NCBI GenBank assembly: GCA_900112995.1
Contig: FONU01000004.1
Location: 120,819 to 184,818, forward strand
Direction: 5' to 3'
From: [Lactobacillus] rogosae
GTDB taxonomy: Bacteria > Bacillota > Clostridia > Lachnospirales > Lachnospiraceae
DNA length: 64,000 bases
The position numbers and the translations under genes are program-made. The stretch's first letter is position 1; each line of letters starts with the position of its first letter. Below are positions 1 through 7,609 of this stretch, in pieces. The notes below the pieces were generated by a model, which did not search any database, was not told where the DNA came from, and saw only the letters and a program-made list of their open reading frames with translations.

Positions 1-90
1 CTTGTAATTGTTCTGAACGAAATCTCTTACATTGATCTCTTCTTTCCAAAGTCTGCCTTTGAAACCATTCCACTGATCAAAATTTACCAT
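1..90 (-). CDS. pflB: Pyruvate formate-lyase (formate acetyltransferase), N-terminal fragment
   Basis: Only the first 30 codons are inside the window; the gene runs off the left edge. The peptide begins MVNFDQWNGFKG and contains EINVRDFVQNNY, which closely matches the conserved N-terminus of pyruvate formate-lyase, the glycyl-radical enzyme that splits pyruvate with CoA into acetyl-CoA and formate during anaerobic growth. The ATG at 88-90 is preceded by a strong AGGAGG on the minus strand (about 97-104). The catalytic cysteines and glycyl radical site lie outside the window, so the call rests on the N-terminal signature alone. A perfect palindrome about 45 bp upstream and a Crp/Fnr-family gene just beyond suggest redox or anaerobic control. 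Confidence 0.85.
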   Translation of the reverse strand, partial: MVNFDQWNGFKGRLWKEEINVRDFVQNNYK

Positions 91-134
91 TATTGGTTCC
101 TCCTTAATAAAATAACTGTTAATTTGTATAATAG

Positions 135-153
135 TTTGTATATTGTATACAAA
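135..153. promoter_or_regulatory. Palindromic operator candidate upstream of pflB
   Basis: TTTGTATA-TTG-TATACAAA is a perfect inverted repeat with 8-bp arms in the AT-rich 230-bp gap between pflB and the Crp/Fnr-family gene. Its size and symmetry fit a dimeric transcription factor. It is not a textbook FNR or Rex site, although a Rex-like reading (TTGT...ACAA) is possible. Confidence 0.45.
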
Positions 154-321
154 ACTCTCAAAAATATAAAGCGAAATGTTAATTTCTTAACTATCTCTCG
201 CAAGGGTATATTAACACCCCTGTCAATTAATTTCAATACATTTTTTAGTTGTTTTTAGTTTTATACAATGACGGCTTAAATTAACATTTTCTTCCAAATT
301 ATGTGTCTTTACAGCGGCAGA

Positions 322-1020
322 TTATTGTTTATCACGACATTTTATAATAAAATGATTTTTCCTAAAATCAATTTCTCCATTTTTCTTCATACGGCTTAAT
401 TCTGCTGACATTGCACTCCTGTCAACTGAAAGATAATCAGCCAACTGCTGCCTGTTAAATGGTATATCGAACTCATCACTCCCACATTTGGCGGCTCTTG
501 CTGATAAATATGACAATACTTTCTCCTTAGTGCTTCGTTTGGATAAATGTGTAATCTTCTCGTTCATAACCACACACCTGTCAGCAAGCATATATATAAG
601 ATTATGAATAAGCTTACTGTGGAACTGGCACGATGAACTGCATACCGTCATAACCTTGTATGTGTCAAGAAATGCAACTATACATTTATCTGCCGCAACA
701 ACCTCTACATTGGATGTCTTGTCGTTACTGCATGCATATGCCTCTCCGAATATTTCACCCGCTGACACATATGTCATAATATGCCTGTTGCCCCAGTAAT
801 CAGCCTTTTCTATGCTCACATTGCCCTGAATCACCATACCTATTTTGGATATTTTATCGCCTTCATTAAATATAACTTCTTCTTTGTCATACTCGCGAAA
901 TGTTATCTCAAGGCATTTGCTCATTCCATTAGCCTCGTCTGGTTCTATACCGCTAAACAGCCTGCTCTTTTGTATAACTCCCATATAATCCTGTGAAATG
1001 TCATATAATATTCTGCCCAT
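322..1020 (-). CDS. Crp/Fnr-family transcriptional regulator
   Basis: A 232-residue protein with an N-terminal cyclic-nucleotide-binding-like beta-barrel (about residues 15-130, including FNEGDKISKIGMVIQGNV) and a C-terminal winged helix (about 150-225, NRQQLADYLSVDRSAMSAEL is the recognition region). Cysteines are scattered (for example CSSSCQF near 125) but there is no N-terminal FNR-type cysteine cluster, so an oxygen-sensing iron-sulfur centre is not supported. I chose the ATG at 1018-1020 over a TTG nine bases upstream because AGGA is correctly spaced only for the ATG. It lies upstream of and in the same orientation as pflB, and may control it or a stress response; the effector is unknown. 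Confidence 0.85.
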   Translation of the reverse strand: MGRILYDISQDYMGVIQKSRLFSGIEPDEANGMSKCLEITFREYDKEEVIFNEGDKISKIGMVIQGNVSIEKADYWGNRHIMTYVSAGEIFGEAYACSNDKTSNVEVVAADKCIVAFLDTYKVMTVCSSSCQFHSKLIHNLIYMLADRCVVMNEKITHLSKRSTKEKVLSYLSARAAKCGSDEFDIPFNRQQLADYLSVDRSAMSAELSRMKKNGEIDFRKNHFIIKCRDKQ

Positions 1021-1083
1021 ATTCTTCAATCCTATTCTTCTCTATATTATTCATAAAATAATCTATAAAATCTACGGTGTCTA

Positions 1084-1305
1084 TTCGCAGCCGCTTCCTT
1101 TTCTTTTGCACTCATTTGCCAATCTCTATCTTTTCGCACTATTAACTTAATATACTACACACCTGTACTATAACCTAGCATATCCTACACTCACGAATTC
1201 GTGCTTCCGCACTCTTTATCCTGTTTCACAGGATATTCGTTCGTTAATGGTGCAAGAAAAGTAAATGTCTGCTTCGCAGCCGCTTCCTTTTCTTTTGCAC
1301 TCATT
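1084..1305. repeat. 33-bp direct repeat pair with small palindromes
   Basis: A 33-bp sequence beginning TTCGCAGCCGCTTCC and ending TTTTGCACTCATT occurs at 1084-1116 and again at 1273-1305. The second copy sits inside a longer imperfect inverted repeat (GTGCAAGAAAAG upstream, CTTTTCTTTTGCAC downstream) with a CTGC-TTC-GCAG mini-hairpin. Between the copies are GTGC-TTCC-GCAC and ATCCTGT-TTC-ACAGGAT (1218-1234). No credible coding frame is present from 1021 to 1634. The triloop palindromes resemble those at 3874-4180, 38828-39131 and 44398-44502. Confidence 0.7.
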
Positions 1306-1398
1306 ACATTATAATCTTATTTTTGTTGTATTTACAACATACTTTATTAATATTTAATATTATACTTACCAGGTAGTTAAGATATAATTCAAACTAAT

Positions 1399-1571
1399 CA
1401 GCCAGCTATGAAAATATGGCTGAAAATAACCACAACATATACTTATTAAGACATTTTAGCGGGTCTGCAGGATAGAATCCTGTTTCACAGGATTCTCCAC
1501 CTATGGCGGAACACTTTAGTGGCATCTACATTACCGCCGTATGGTGAATCTGCCCAGAGGGCTTTTTATTT
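1399..1571 (+). other. Structured leader upstream of the ferredoxin gene
   Basis: On the plus strand there are four consecutive stem-loops: CAGCCA/TGGCTG (1399-1422), a 9-bp stem GAATCCTGT/ACAGGATTC with TTC loop (1475-1495), a long stem CACCTATGGCGG/CCGCCGTATGGTG (1498-1546) with an internal CAC-TTTA-GTG, and GCCC-AGA-GGGC followed by TTTTTATTT (1552-1571), which looks like an intrinsic terminator. The coding start is about 60 bp further on. It matches no riboswitch class I can name. It could be a cis-regulatory RNA or just a run of the genome's palindromic repeats. Confidence 0.45.
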
Positions 1572-1634
1572 AACAGGAATTTTTATCAGAATTTTCTATT
1601 AAATAAAAATACTACTATAAATAGGAGGATTTAT

Positions 1635-2246
1635 TTGATTATGATAAGAAAGATTATAGAAATTAATGAAGAACTCTGCAACGGCTGTGGCTTATGTGCA
1701 CACGCCTGTCACGAGGGAGCTATTGGAATTGTTGACGGAAAGGCTAAGCTTTTAAGAGATGATTATTGTGACGGTTTTGGCGACTGTCTGCCAGCCTGCC
1801 CTATGAATGCAATTCGTTTTATTGAGCGTGAAGCTCCTGAATATAATGAAGCTGAAGTACTTGCTAACAAAGCGGCAAGTGGAAACCAGATTAACAACTG
1901 GCCTGTACAGATTAAGCTTGTATCTCCTTTTGCACCATGCTTTAATGGAGCTGACCTTCTTATTGCAGCAGATTGTACAGCTTATGCCTACAGTACATTC
2001 CACCACGATTTTATGCGTAACCACATAACACTTATCGGATGTCCAAAGCTTGATATGGTTGACTATTCTGAGAAATTAACCGAGATATTCAAGAATAATA
2101 ACATAAAGAGCATAACTGTAACACGTATGACTGTACCTTGCTGTGGTGGATTGCAGTATGCAGTTGAAAAGGCTGTAGCTGACAGCGGCAAGACAATTCC
2201 TGTAAGAGTTGTAACTATTGGTACTGATGGCAACCGTGTTAATTAA
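1635..2246 (+). CDS. 4Fe-4S ferredoxin-domain protein
   Basis: A 203-residue electron-transfer-type protein. Residues 15-25 hold a complete CxxCxxCxxxC cluster motif. The second motif keeps C45, C51 and C55 (CDGFGDCLPACP) but has Phe at 48 where a second cysteine would normally be, a pattern I recall in this clostridial family. The C-terminal half has a VPCCGG motif near residue 170, which may be an extra metal or redox site. AGGAGG lies 6 bases before a TTG at 1635 and 12 bases before an in-frame ATG at 1641, so the start could be either. It stands alone on the plus strand behind a structured leader; the redox partner is unknown. Confidence 0.8.
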   Translation: MIMIRKIIEINEELCNGCGLCAHACHEGAIGIVDGKAKLLRDDYCDGFGDCLPACPMNAIRFIEREAPEYNEAEVLANKAASGNQINNWPVQIKLVSPFAPCFNGADLLIAADCTAYAYSTFHHDFMRNHITLIGCPKLDMVDYSEKLTEIFKNNNIKSITVTRMTVPCCGGLQYAVEKAVADSGKTIPVRVVTIGTDGNRVN

Positions 2247-2264
2247 TTTTTCTGTAATGCTTAG

Positions 2265-2306
2265 TGATATAGTACAACTATAAAAATACAGGTGACGGCT
2301 ATATCA
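2265..2306 (+). terminator. Weak terminator candidate after the ferredoxin gene
   Basis: TGATATAG pairs with CTATATCA across a 26-nt loop, followed by ATTTT. The stem is short and AT-rich, so this is only a weak candidate. The rest of 2247-2506 shows nothing recognisable. Confidence 0.3.
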
Positions 2307-2506
2307 TTTTCCCATATCAATAAAATATATTAACCATAACTCTGCCTCTGCAAATGTATAATATCGAAATGCTTTTCCAGGTTTATAATATAAGATTGTC
2401 ACACGAAACTTATATTTTAATATGCTGACATTACTCAGGACTTTTATATTTCTATGTTCTATATAATGCCAGCATATAATTTCTTGTAACAGTCTTTAAT
2501 TATTTT

Positions 2507-3775
2507 TTATTCTCCTATATTCCCAATTATATCCCTCAATGGCACATTTTCTGCCTCACATATGCTCTTAATAGTTTCATATTCAGGATATCTCTTAACT
2601 TTGCCATTAGGAAGCGTACACACCTTTACGTCAATTTCACCATATGGTGTACTGACTTTTTCAATTTTTCTTGGAAGAATTGTTCTCTTCATTGCACAAC
2701 GTCTTATTCCTATTGTCGTTGTTTCCTCAAATATGATATTTTCCATAGTCGTAATATCTTCCTTGCAGCATATTACAACAAGCTCATATGCAGGTCTGTT
2801 CTTTTTCATATATATAGGAAGAAAATGCACTTCTCTTGCACCCGCCTTATACAGGCGCTCCATAGTGTATCCTAATATCTCTGACGAACAGTCATCAATA
2901 TCCGTTTCCAGCTTATATATTAAGTCAGCATTTTCGTCTAAGCTTTCACTATTACTCTCAATAAGCATTGCCCTTAATACTCCCGGAAGCTCATACTCTC
3001 TCTTGCCTGCACCATATCCAGTCTTCTTTATTGTAAAATGCTGTGGAAGTGCTGTATCTGTTCTTACAGCCGCTACAATCGCCGCTCCCGTTGGCGTTAC
3101 AAGTTCGCCTTTAATATTGGTATTGCTTAATTCTATATTATAAGCTGATGTTATATTAAGAACCGCTGGCACTGGTACTGGAATTATTCCGTGCTGGCAC
3201 CTTATTGTTCCAGTTCCCTCGCTGATACCTGGAACATACACCCTGTCTATATGCAGGTTATCGAAGCATACAGCAAACGCCACTATATCCACAATCGAGT
3301 CTACTGCACCAACCTCGTGAAAATGAACATTTTCAATATCTGTAGCGTGTGCCTTGGCTTCTGCTTCTGCTAATATTCTGAATATTTTCTTAGCAAGCTT
3401 TTCTGCATTCTCAGTAAGCTGTGTCTGCTCTATAATAGAATATATTTCTTTCAGCCCCCTGTGGCTGTGATGTGCTGAATGAGTATGCGAATGTACATTT
3501 TCAAAATTGTGCGTATGCCCTTCGCCATTAAGATGTCCATACAGATATTCCATATCGTGGTCGTGGTTCTCGTGTCCGCTGTCCAGCACTACATTAAAAT
3601 CACACGAATCTATACCATTCTTTTTAACTCTTGTTATCTTAACCTCATAACCTGTCAGAGGCATAGTTGCAAGTGTTTTTAACAAATATTCTTTATCCGC
3701 TCCGGCATCAAGAAGTGCCGCAACAGACATATCTCCGCTTATTCCTGAATAACATTCAAGATATAATTCTCTCAT
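2507..3775 (-). CDS. larC: Nickel pincer cofactor biosynthesis protein LarC
   Basis: A 422-residue protein starting MRELYLECYSGISGDM, the LarC (DUF111) signature. LarC inserts nickel into the pyridinium dithiocarboxylate mononucleotide to finish the nickel-pincer cofactor used by lactate racemase and related enzymes. A strongly His-rich segment at about residues 68-108 (several HDH, HTH and HSH clusters) fits nickel handling. In Lactobacillus, larC is made from two frames by ribosomal frameshifting; here it is one uninterrupted frame. No larA, larB or larE is nearby, so partners must be elsewhere. A terminator separates it from trxA upstream. Confidence 0.93.
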   Translation of the reverse strand: MRELYLECYSGISGDMSVAALLDAGADKEYLLKTLATMPLTGYEVKITRVKKNGIDSCDFNVVLDSGHENHDHDMEYLYGHLNGEGHTHNFENVHSHTHSAHHSHRGLKEIYSIIEQTQLTENAEKLAKKIFRILAEAEAKAHATDIENVHFHEVGAVDSIVDIVAFAVCFDNLHIDRVYVPGISEGTGTIRCQHGIIPVPVPAVLNITSAYNIELSNTNIKGELVTPTGAAIVAAVRTDTALPQHFTIKKTGYGAGKREYELPGVLRAMLIESNSESLDENADLIYKLETDIDDCSSEILGYTMERLYKAGAREVHFLPIYMKKNRPAYELVVICCKEDITTMENIIFEETTTIGIRRCAMKRTILPRKIEKVSTPYGEIDVKVCTLPNGKVKRYPEYETIKSICEAENVPLRDIIGNIGE

Positions 3776-3808
3776 ATATGTATAACCTCATTTCTTAGCA
3801 AATGTAGT

Positions 3809-3857
3809 AAAAAGGCAAGCATCATTCATCTAGATAATAAATCTGATGCTGTGCCTG
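3809..3857 (-). terminator. Rho-independent terminator downstream of trxA and the tandem array
   Basis: On the minus strand GGCACAGCATCA pairs with TGATGCTTGCC and is followed by a run of T (plus-strand A at 3809-3813). It ends transcripts coming from trxA through the repeat array, before larC. Confidence 0.7.
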
Positions 3858-3873
3858 CCCTTTCCTTGTTTAC

Positions 3874-4180
3874 GATATAATATGACTACTTCGTAGTCAC
3901 TTAGAAGTTTCTTCGAAACTTCAGATGCGTTGAAGAACAACGCAGAAAATATGATATAATATGACTACTTCGTAGTCACTTAGAAGTTTCTTCGAAACTT
4001 CGTATGCGTTGAAAAACAACGCAGAAATTATGATATAATATGACTACTTCGTAGTCACTTAGAAGTTTCTTCGAAACTTCAGATGCGTTGAAGAACAACG
4101 CAGAAAATATGATATAATATGACTACTTCGTAGTCACTTAGAAGTTTCTTCGAAACTTCAGATGCGCTGAAAAGCTGCGC
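3874..4180. repeat. Four-copy 79-bp tandem array of palindromes
   Basis: Units begin at 3874, 3953, 4032 and 4111, exactly 79 bp apart; the last is cut to about 70 bp. Each opens with GATATAATAT and carries three palindromes: GACTAC-TTC-GTAGTC, GAAGTTTC-TTC-GAAACTTC, and GCGTTG(aagaa)CAACGC. Units are nearly identical; unit 2 has GTATGCG for GATGCG and the last has a changed third stem (GCGC...GCGC) that keeps pairing. The array lies in the 3' region of trxA. A related copy in reverse orientation is at 44430-44502. Confidence 0.95.
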
Positions 4181-4197
4181 AAATAGTTAACATTTAT

Positions 4198-4509
4198 TTA
4201 CTGGCCTATGAATTCCATAACCTGTTCTTCACCTATAAAGCCTATATTAGTTGCAGCAACTTCTCCGTTCTTAAATAAAAGAAGGGTTGGTATTGAAGCT
4301 ACCTTATACTGTAATGCAAGATTAAGTTCCTTATCTGTATCAATCTTACATATCTTTACATCGTCCTGCTTTGCCGCTACTTCCTCAAGGACTGGTGCAA
4401 GCATCTGGCAAGGTCCACACCATGTTGCCCAGAAATCTACAAGCACTGGCTTATCCGACTCAAGTACCTCCTGTTTAAATGTTGCTTCTGTAACGTGAAT
4501 AATCTCCAT
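4198..4509 (-). CDS. trxA: Thioredoxin
   Basis: A 103-residue, single-domain thioredoxin of normal length with the WCGPC redox motif (Cys31 and Cys34) in the DFWATWCGPC context and the cis-proline region SIPTLLLF. It reduces protein disulfides in the cytoplasm, normally with thioredoxin reductase, which is not in the window. A good AAAGGAG precedes the ATG. It starts 2 bp after the DUF3783 gene and is co-transcribed with it. The 3' side holds the 79-bp tandem repeats and a terminator. Confidence 0.95.
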   Translation of the reverse strand: MEIIHVTEATFKQEVLESDKPVLVDFWATWCGPCQMLAPVLEEVAAKQDDVKICKIDTDKELNLALQYKVASIPTLLLFKNGEVAATNIGFIGEEQVMEFIGQ

Positions 4510-4511
4510 AA

Positions 4512-4871
4512 TTATCTCCTTTCGTTTTTCTTTTCAATCTCCATATGATATAATATTTTATTCAATGTCCACGACTTGTTAGTCTTAGTCATAACAGCCT
4601 TGTAATCGACATTAAGATTGTTGTTTCTGATACCAAATAAAAGCTTGTCCAGATGTTTCTGTGTAACATCACAGAATATAACTATGCTTTTATCTTTATT
4701 AATAAATGGCATAATATCATCAGTTCTGTAATCCTGACTATATGCCAGTACATTTTCTAATGTATCTGAAAGCTTAGTATTGTCAATAACTATGCTTTTT
4801 ATTCGCATATTAGCCGCCATTGTTATAATCTTTCTGGCATCAGCTACATTATATATTATAATCTTTTCCAT
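4512..4871 (-). CDS. DUF3783-like small protein
   Basis: A 119-residue protein (MEKIIIYNVADARKI...) resembling DUF3783 proteins of Firmicutes, whose function is unknown. It has no membrane segment and no clear catalytic motif; it looks like a small alpha/beta fold with FCDVTQKHLDKLL in the second half. I use the ATG at 4869-4871, eight bases after GAGG, rather than the TTG six bases upstream. The tight link to trxA (2-bp gap) hints at a redox connection, which is inference. Family assignment is from memory of the sequence pattern. Confidence 0.65.
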   Translation of the reverse strand: MEKIIIYNVADARKIITMAANMRIKSIVIDNTKLSDTLENVLAYSQDYRTDDIMPFINKDKSIVIFCDVTQKHLDKLLFGIRNNNLNVDYKAVMTKTNKSWTLNKILYHMEIEKKNERR

Positions 4872-4951
4872 ATACAATCCTCATTATCCAAACATTTTAT
4901 TTAATTAATACAATTCCTAAAATCACCAGCAGCCCGGAACTCACATTAAAA

Positions 4952-5917
4952 TCACTTAATCATTCTCTTAATTTCATTCAGTTCTTCCTCGTGCTTTCTT
5001 GAAATAGCACCCGGATTACGTTTCATAATTCTGAATACGCTCTTGTAGTTTCTTCCAGTATCAGCCTTAAGATTTACCTTTTCATTTTCAAGTGTTTCTA
5101 AAAGCTGGTTAGCCGCCTTCTCGTCCATAATCTTATTCTTAAGACTCTCTTTAACAGCCTCTGTCATTCTCTGTAAGGTTGCAAGCTTAACACCTTTTCT
5201 TTCATTCATATCATTCTCGAATGAAATTCTACCCTTAAGCTTACCCACTGAACCTGCCTTATTCATAACACTTGCTTTACCTTCAGCGAATTTTTCTTTC
5301 ATTTTATTATAATCATCTTCAACAAATGCTGAGGCAACCTCAAGTCTTTTGGCAAGAATTCTTATCTGTTCATTACTATTAGCAAGCTTTTCAATTGCAG
5401 CCTTCAAATCCATAGCTTCATTGAATGACTGTGTAAAGTCAACTGCCATAGCTATTGTCAAGACAAATGCTATTATGTCCGTAATTGTATCTGGAAGCAT
5501 ATATACAATGCCCTCTATAGGTCTGTGTACAATTCTTACAAGAAGAACAGAGAACACACCCCAGCCTAATGATACGAACAGACATATATGTCCCATTAAA
5601 TTTAATGGCTGATTACTGTAATCCCAGTATCTTACGCCGAACATTTTCTCCATACAATATCCTGTAACAAATTCAAGTATTGTTGATGATATCATTCCAA
5701 ACAGGAATATTAAAGCTATATTATCCCTTACTCCTATAGTACTTACCAATATTACCATTGCACCTGAACCATATATTGGAAGTGCTGGTCCATGAAGAAA
5801 TCCCCTGTTTACCCACTTTCCTTTTCTGGCTGATACATAACAACATTCCCATACCCAACCAAAGAAACAATATATATAAAAGAATAATAACCACTGCGAT
5901 ACAGTATATGCCTGCAT
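4952..5917 (-). CDS. CmpB-type (putative ABC transporter type IV) membrane protein
   Basis: A 321-residue protein. The first 165 residues or so carry about five hydrophobic helices with the family pattern FFGWVWECCYVSARKGKWVNRGF and HGPALPIYGSGA, matching the ABC_trans_CmpB family, whose actual transport function is unproven. The C-terminal half (about 170-320) is charged and helical, probably coiled coil and cytoplasmic. The start is the ATG at 5917, five bases after GGAGG; an upstream in-frame ATG has no ribosome site. It is separated from the DUF3783 gene by 80 bp and may be transcribed alone. Confidence 0.7.
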   Translation of the reverse strand: MQAYTVSQWLLFFYIYCFFGWVWECCYVSARKGKWVNRGFLHGPALPIYGSGAMVILVSTIGVRDNIALIFLFGMISSTILEFVTGYCMEKMFGVRYWDYSNQPLNLMGHICLFVSLGWGVFSVLLVRIVHRPIEGIVYMLPDTITDIIAFVLTIAMAVDFTQSFNEAMDLKAAIEKLANSNEQIRILAKRLEVASAFVEDDYNKMKEKFAEGKASVMNKAGSVGKLKGRISFENDMNERKGVKLATLQRMTEAVKESLKNKIMDEKAANQLLETLENEKVNLKADTGRNYKSVFRIMKRNPGAISRKHEEELNEIKRMIK

Positions 5918-6090
5918 TGTAGCCTCCATTTCTATTAATTACAACATAATAATTACAATATAAAATATGTAACATTTTACCACTTATAATTATTAATTAC
6001 AAACAGCCAAGCCTTAAAAAACTTGTTATTTATACTTTTTTAATATTCTGACATTCCGCTTTCTTAGGTTATATATATTTCCTGTTATAT

Positions 6091-6134
6091 AAAAGTAAAT
6101 TCCTGCCAGTACCTTATAGCACCCGACAGGAATT
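6091..6134 (-). terminator. Terminator after the LytTR gene
   Basis: AATTCCTGTCG pairs with GGCAGGAATTT on the minus strand, then TAC and a short TTTT run, just downstream of the LytTR stop codon. Confidence 0.55.
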
Positions 6135-6156
6135 CACCTTTAACTTTGGTATGAAT

Positions 6157-6501
6157 TTAGTTCCACATAAGATTTCTGAACTTTTGTTTGAATTTTTTAC
6201 TACATATTAGTTCTGTTCCCTCTCTTAATATTATCGAATTAACCGTCATACTACTCACATTCATACAATTAACTATCTCCGACTCATTAATGTACTCAAA
6301 CCCATATTTCCCCAATAAATTATATACATCCTTCATCTTCCCATAAAATCTATCACTGGCATTATTCGTATGAATCATAATAATTCTGTTGGCACAGCTT
6401 ATATAGTTGATTTCATCAATTCTGATGCGTACTACTTTAATGCTATTACCATATATTAATACTCTGGTATCCTCATTAAGAACCATCTTATATGTGTTCA
6501 T
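6157..6501 (-). CDS. Stand-alone LytTR DNA-binding domain protein
   Basis: A 114-residue protein that is little more than a LytTR domain: INYISCANRIIMIHT, FYGKMKDVYNLLGKYGFEYINESEIVN and the C-terminal basic strand CSKKFKQKFRNLMWN match the family's beta-beta-beta layout. There is no receiver domain, unlike AgrA/LytR response regulators. Lone LytTR regulators often act on nearby membrane or bacteriocin-type genes; the neighbouring CmpB gene is the obvious candidate target but nothing in the sequence proves it. Confidence 0.7.
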   Translation of the reverse strand: MNTYKMVLNEDTRVLIYGNSIKVVRIRIDEINYISCANRIIMIHTNNASDRFYGKMKDVYNLLGKYGFEYINESEIVNCMNVSSMTVNSIILREGTELICSKKFKQKFRNLMWN

Positions 6502-6604
6502 ATTCCGTCCCTCTCCTTATCTTTAGTGATGCGGTGAAATCGGAACTGCCATATATAATTTTATTACAATTCATATATGACGTAAACAGCCTTATATGCA
6601 ATAT

Positions 6605-7570
6605 TTATCTTATGCAAATGTATACAAGGTAAGCCACATATGATACAAGCATAACTGCACCATGCCAGTTGACAAGCTTTTTCTTTGACCACGCGAATAT
6701 CCATACAACCACACTCATAACAACAAGAATAGCAATGTCGATAAGATTTTCTGTTACAAATGCTACAGGACTTATTGCCCCAGCAACACCCAATACAAGA
6801 AGAATATTAAAAATGTTAGAGCCGATGACATTTCCCAATGCCATATCCACTTCATTCTTCTTAGCCGCAACGATTGATGTAACAAGCTCTGGAAGACTTG
6901 TTCCTAGTGCAACTATTGTAAGTCCGATAAGATTCTGGCTTATACCAAATCCAGTTGCAATTGTGGAAGCTCCATCAACAACAAAATCACCACCGAACTT
7001 AATAGCTACTGCTCCACCAATAATGTATACAATACACTGCCATACTGGAAGAATTTTTATCTCTTCATCAACCTCTTCTTCAAGTTCTTTATTAAGTGCC
7101 TCGTTACGTGCATTTTTAGCTGATACAATCATCAAGCAAAGGTAAACTGCGAATATTACAAGAAATACTATTCCGTCAATTCTTCCAAGTGTCATTCCAA
7201 CAGCACCAAGTGCCGCAAGAAGAATGGCACATATGATAGAAAATGGAAATTCTTTCTTTAAAGTATCTTTTGATACCGCCAATGGTGTAAATAATGCACA
7301 TACACCACACACAACCATAAGGTTAAATATATTAGAACCTATTACATTACTTACAGCTAAAGCATTATTATTGTTAAGTGAAGCTGTAACACTAACTGCA
7401 CATTCTGGCAGACTTGTACCCATAGCTACAATTGTAAGTCCGATTATCATTGAAGGTACTTTTAATCTTTTCGCAACTGACGAACTTCCGTCAACAAAGA
7501 AATCTGCTCCCTTTATAAGAAGCACAAAACCTATAATAAGCAGTAATAATGCCAATAACATTTCTTTCAT
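6605..7570 (-). CDS. CaCA-family calcium/sodium (cation) antiporter
   Basis: A 321-residue inner-membrane antiporter with about ten hydrophobic segments and the two alpha-repeat signatures of the CaCA family, VAMGTSLPE (about residue 50) and VALGTSLPE (about 220), each followed by GNVIGSNIFN-type sequence. An acidic cytoplasmic loop (EALNKELEEEVDEE, about 155-170) divides the two halves. It is related to YrbG. It starts 39 bp after mntP with no terminator between, so it is probably expressed from the Mn-riboswitch transcript. The ion could be Ca or Mn; sequence alone cannot say. Confidence 0.88.
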   Translation of the reverse strand: MKEMLLALLLLIIGFVLLIKGADFFVDGSSSVAKRLKVPSMIIGLTIVAMGTSLPECAVSVTASLNNNNALAVSNVIGSNIFNLMVVCGVCALFTPLAVSKDTLKKEFPFSIICAILLAALGAVGMTLGRIDGIVFLVIFAVYLCLMIVSAKNARNEALNKELEEEVDEEIKILPVWQCIVYIIGGAVAIKFGGDFVVDGASTIATGFGISQNLIGLTIVALGTSLPELVTSIVAAKKNEVDMALGNVIGSNIFNILLVLGVAGAISPVAFVTENLIDIAILVVMSVVVWIFAWSKKKLVNWHGAVMLVSYVAYLVYICIR

Positions 7571-7609
7571 ATATTAATCCTCATTTCTTACTTAATTATA
7601 ATATTATAA

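Noticed and set aside
1752..2024. 90-codon minus-strand frame inside the ferredoxin gene
   Set aside because: Complement of conserved cysteine-motif codons, with no ribosome site.
3874..4180. CRISPR array
   Set aside because: The 79-bp units are repeated in full, with no variable spacers and no cas genes; it is a tandem repeat.
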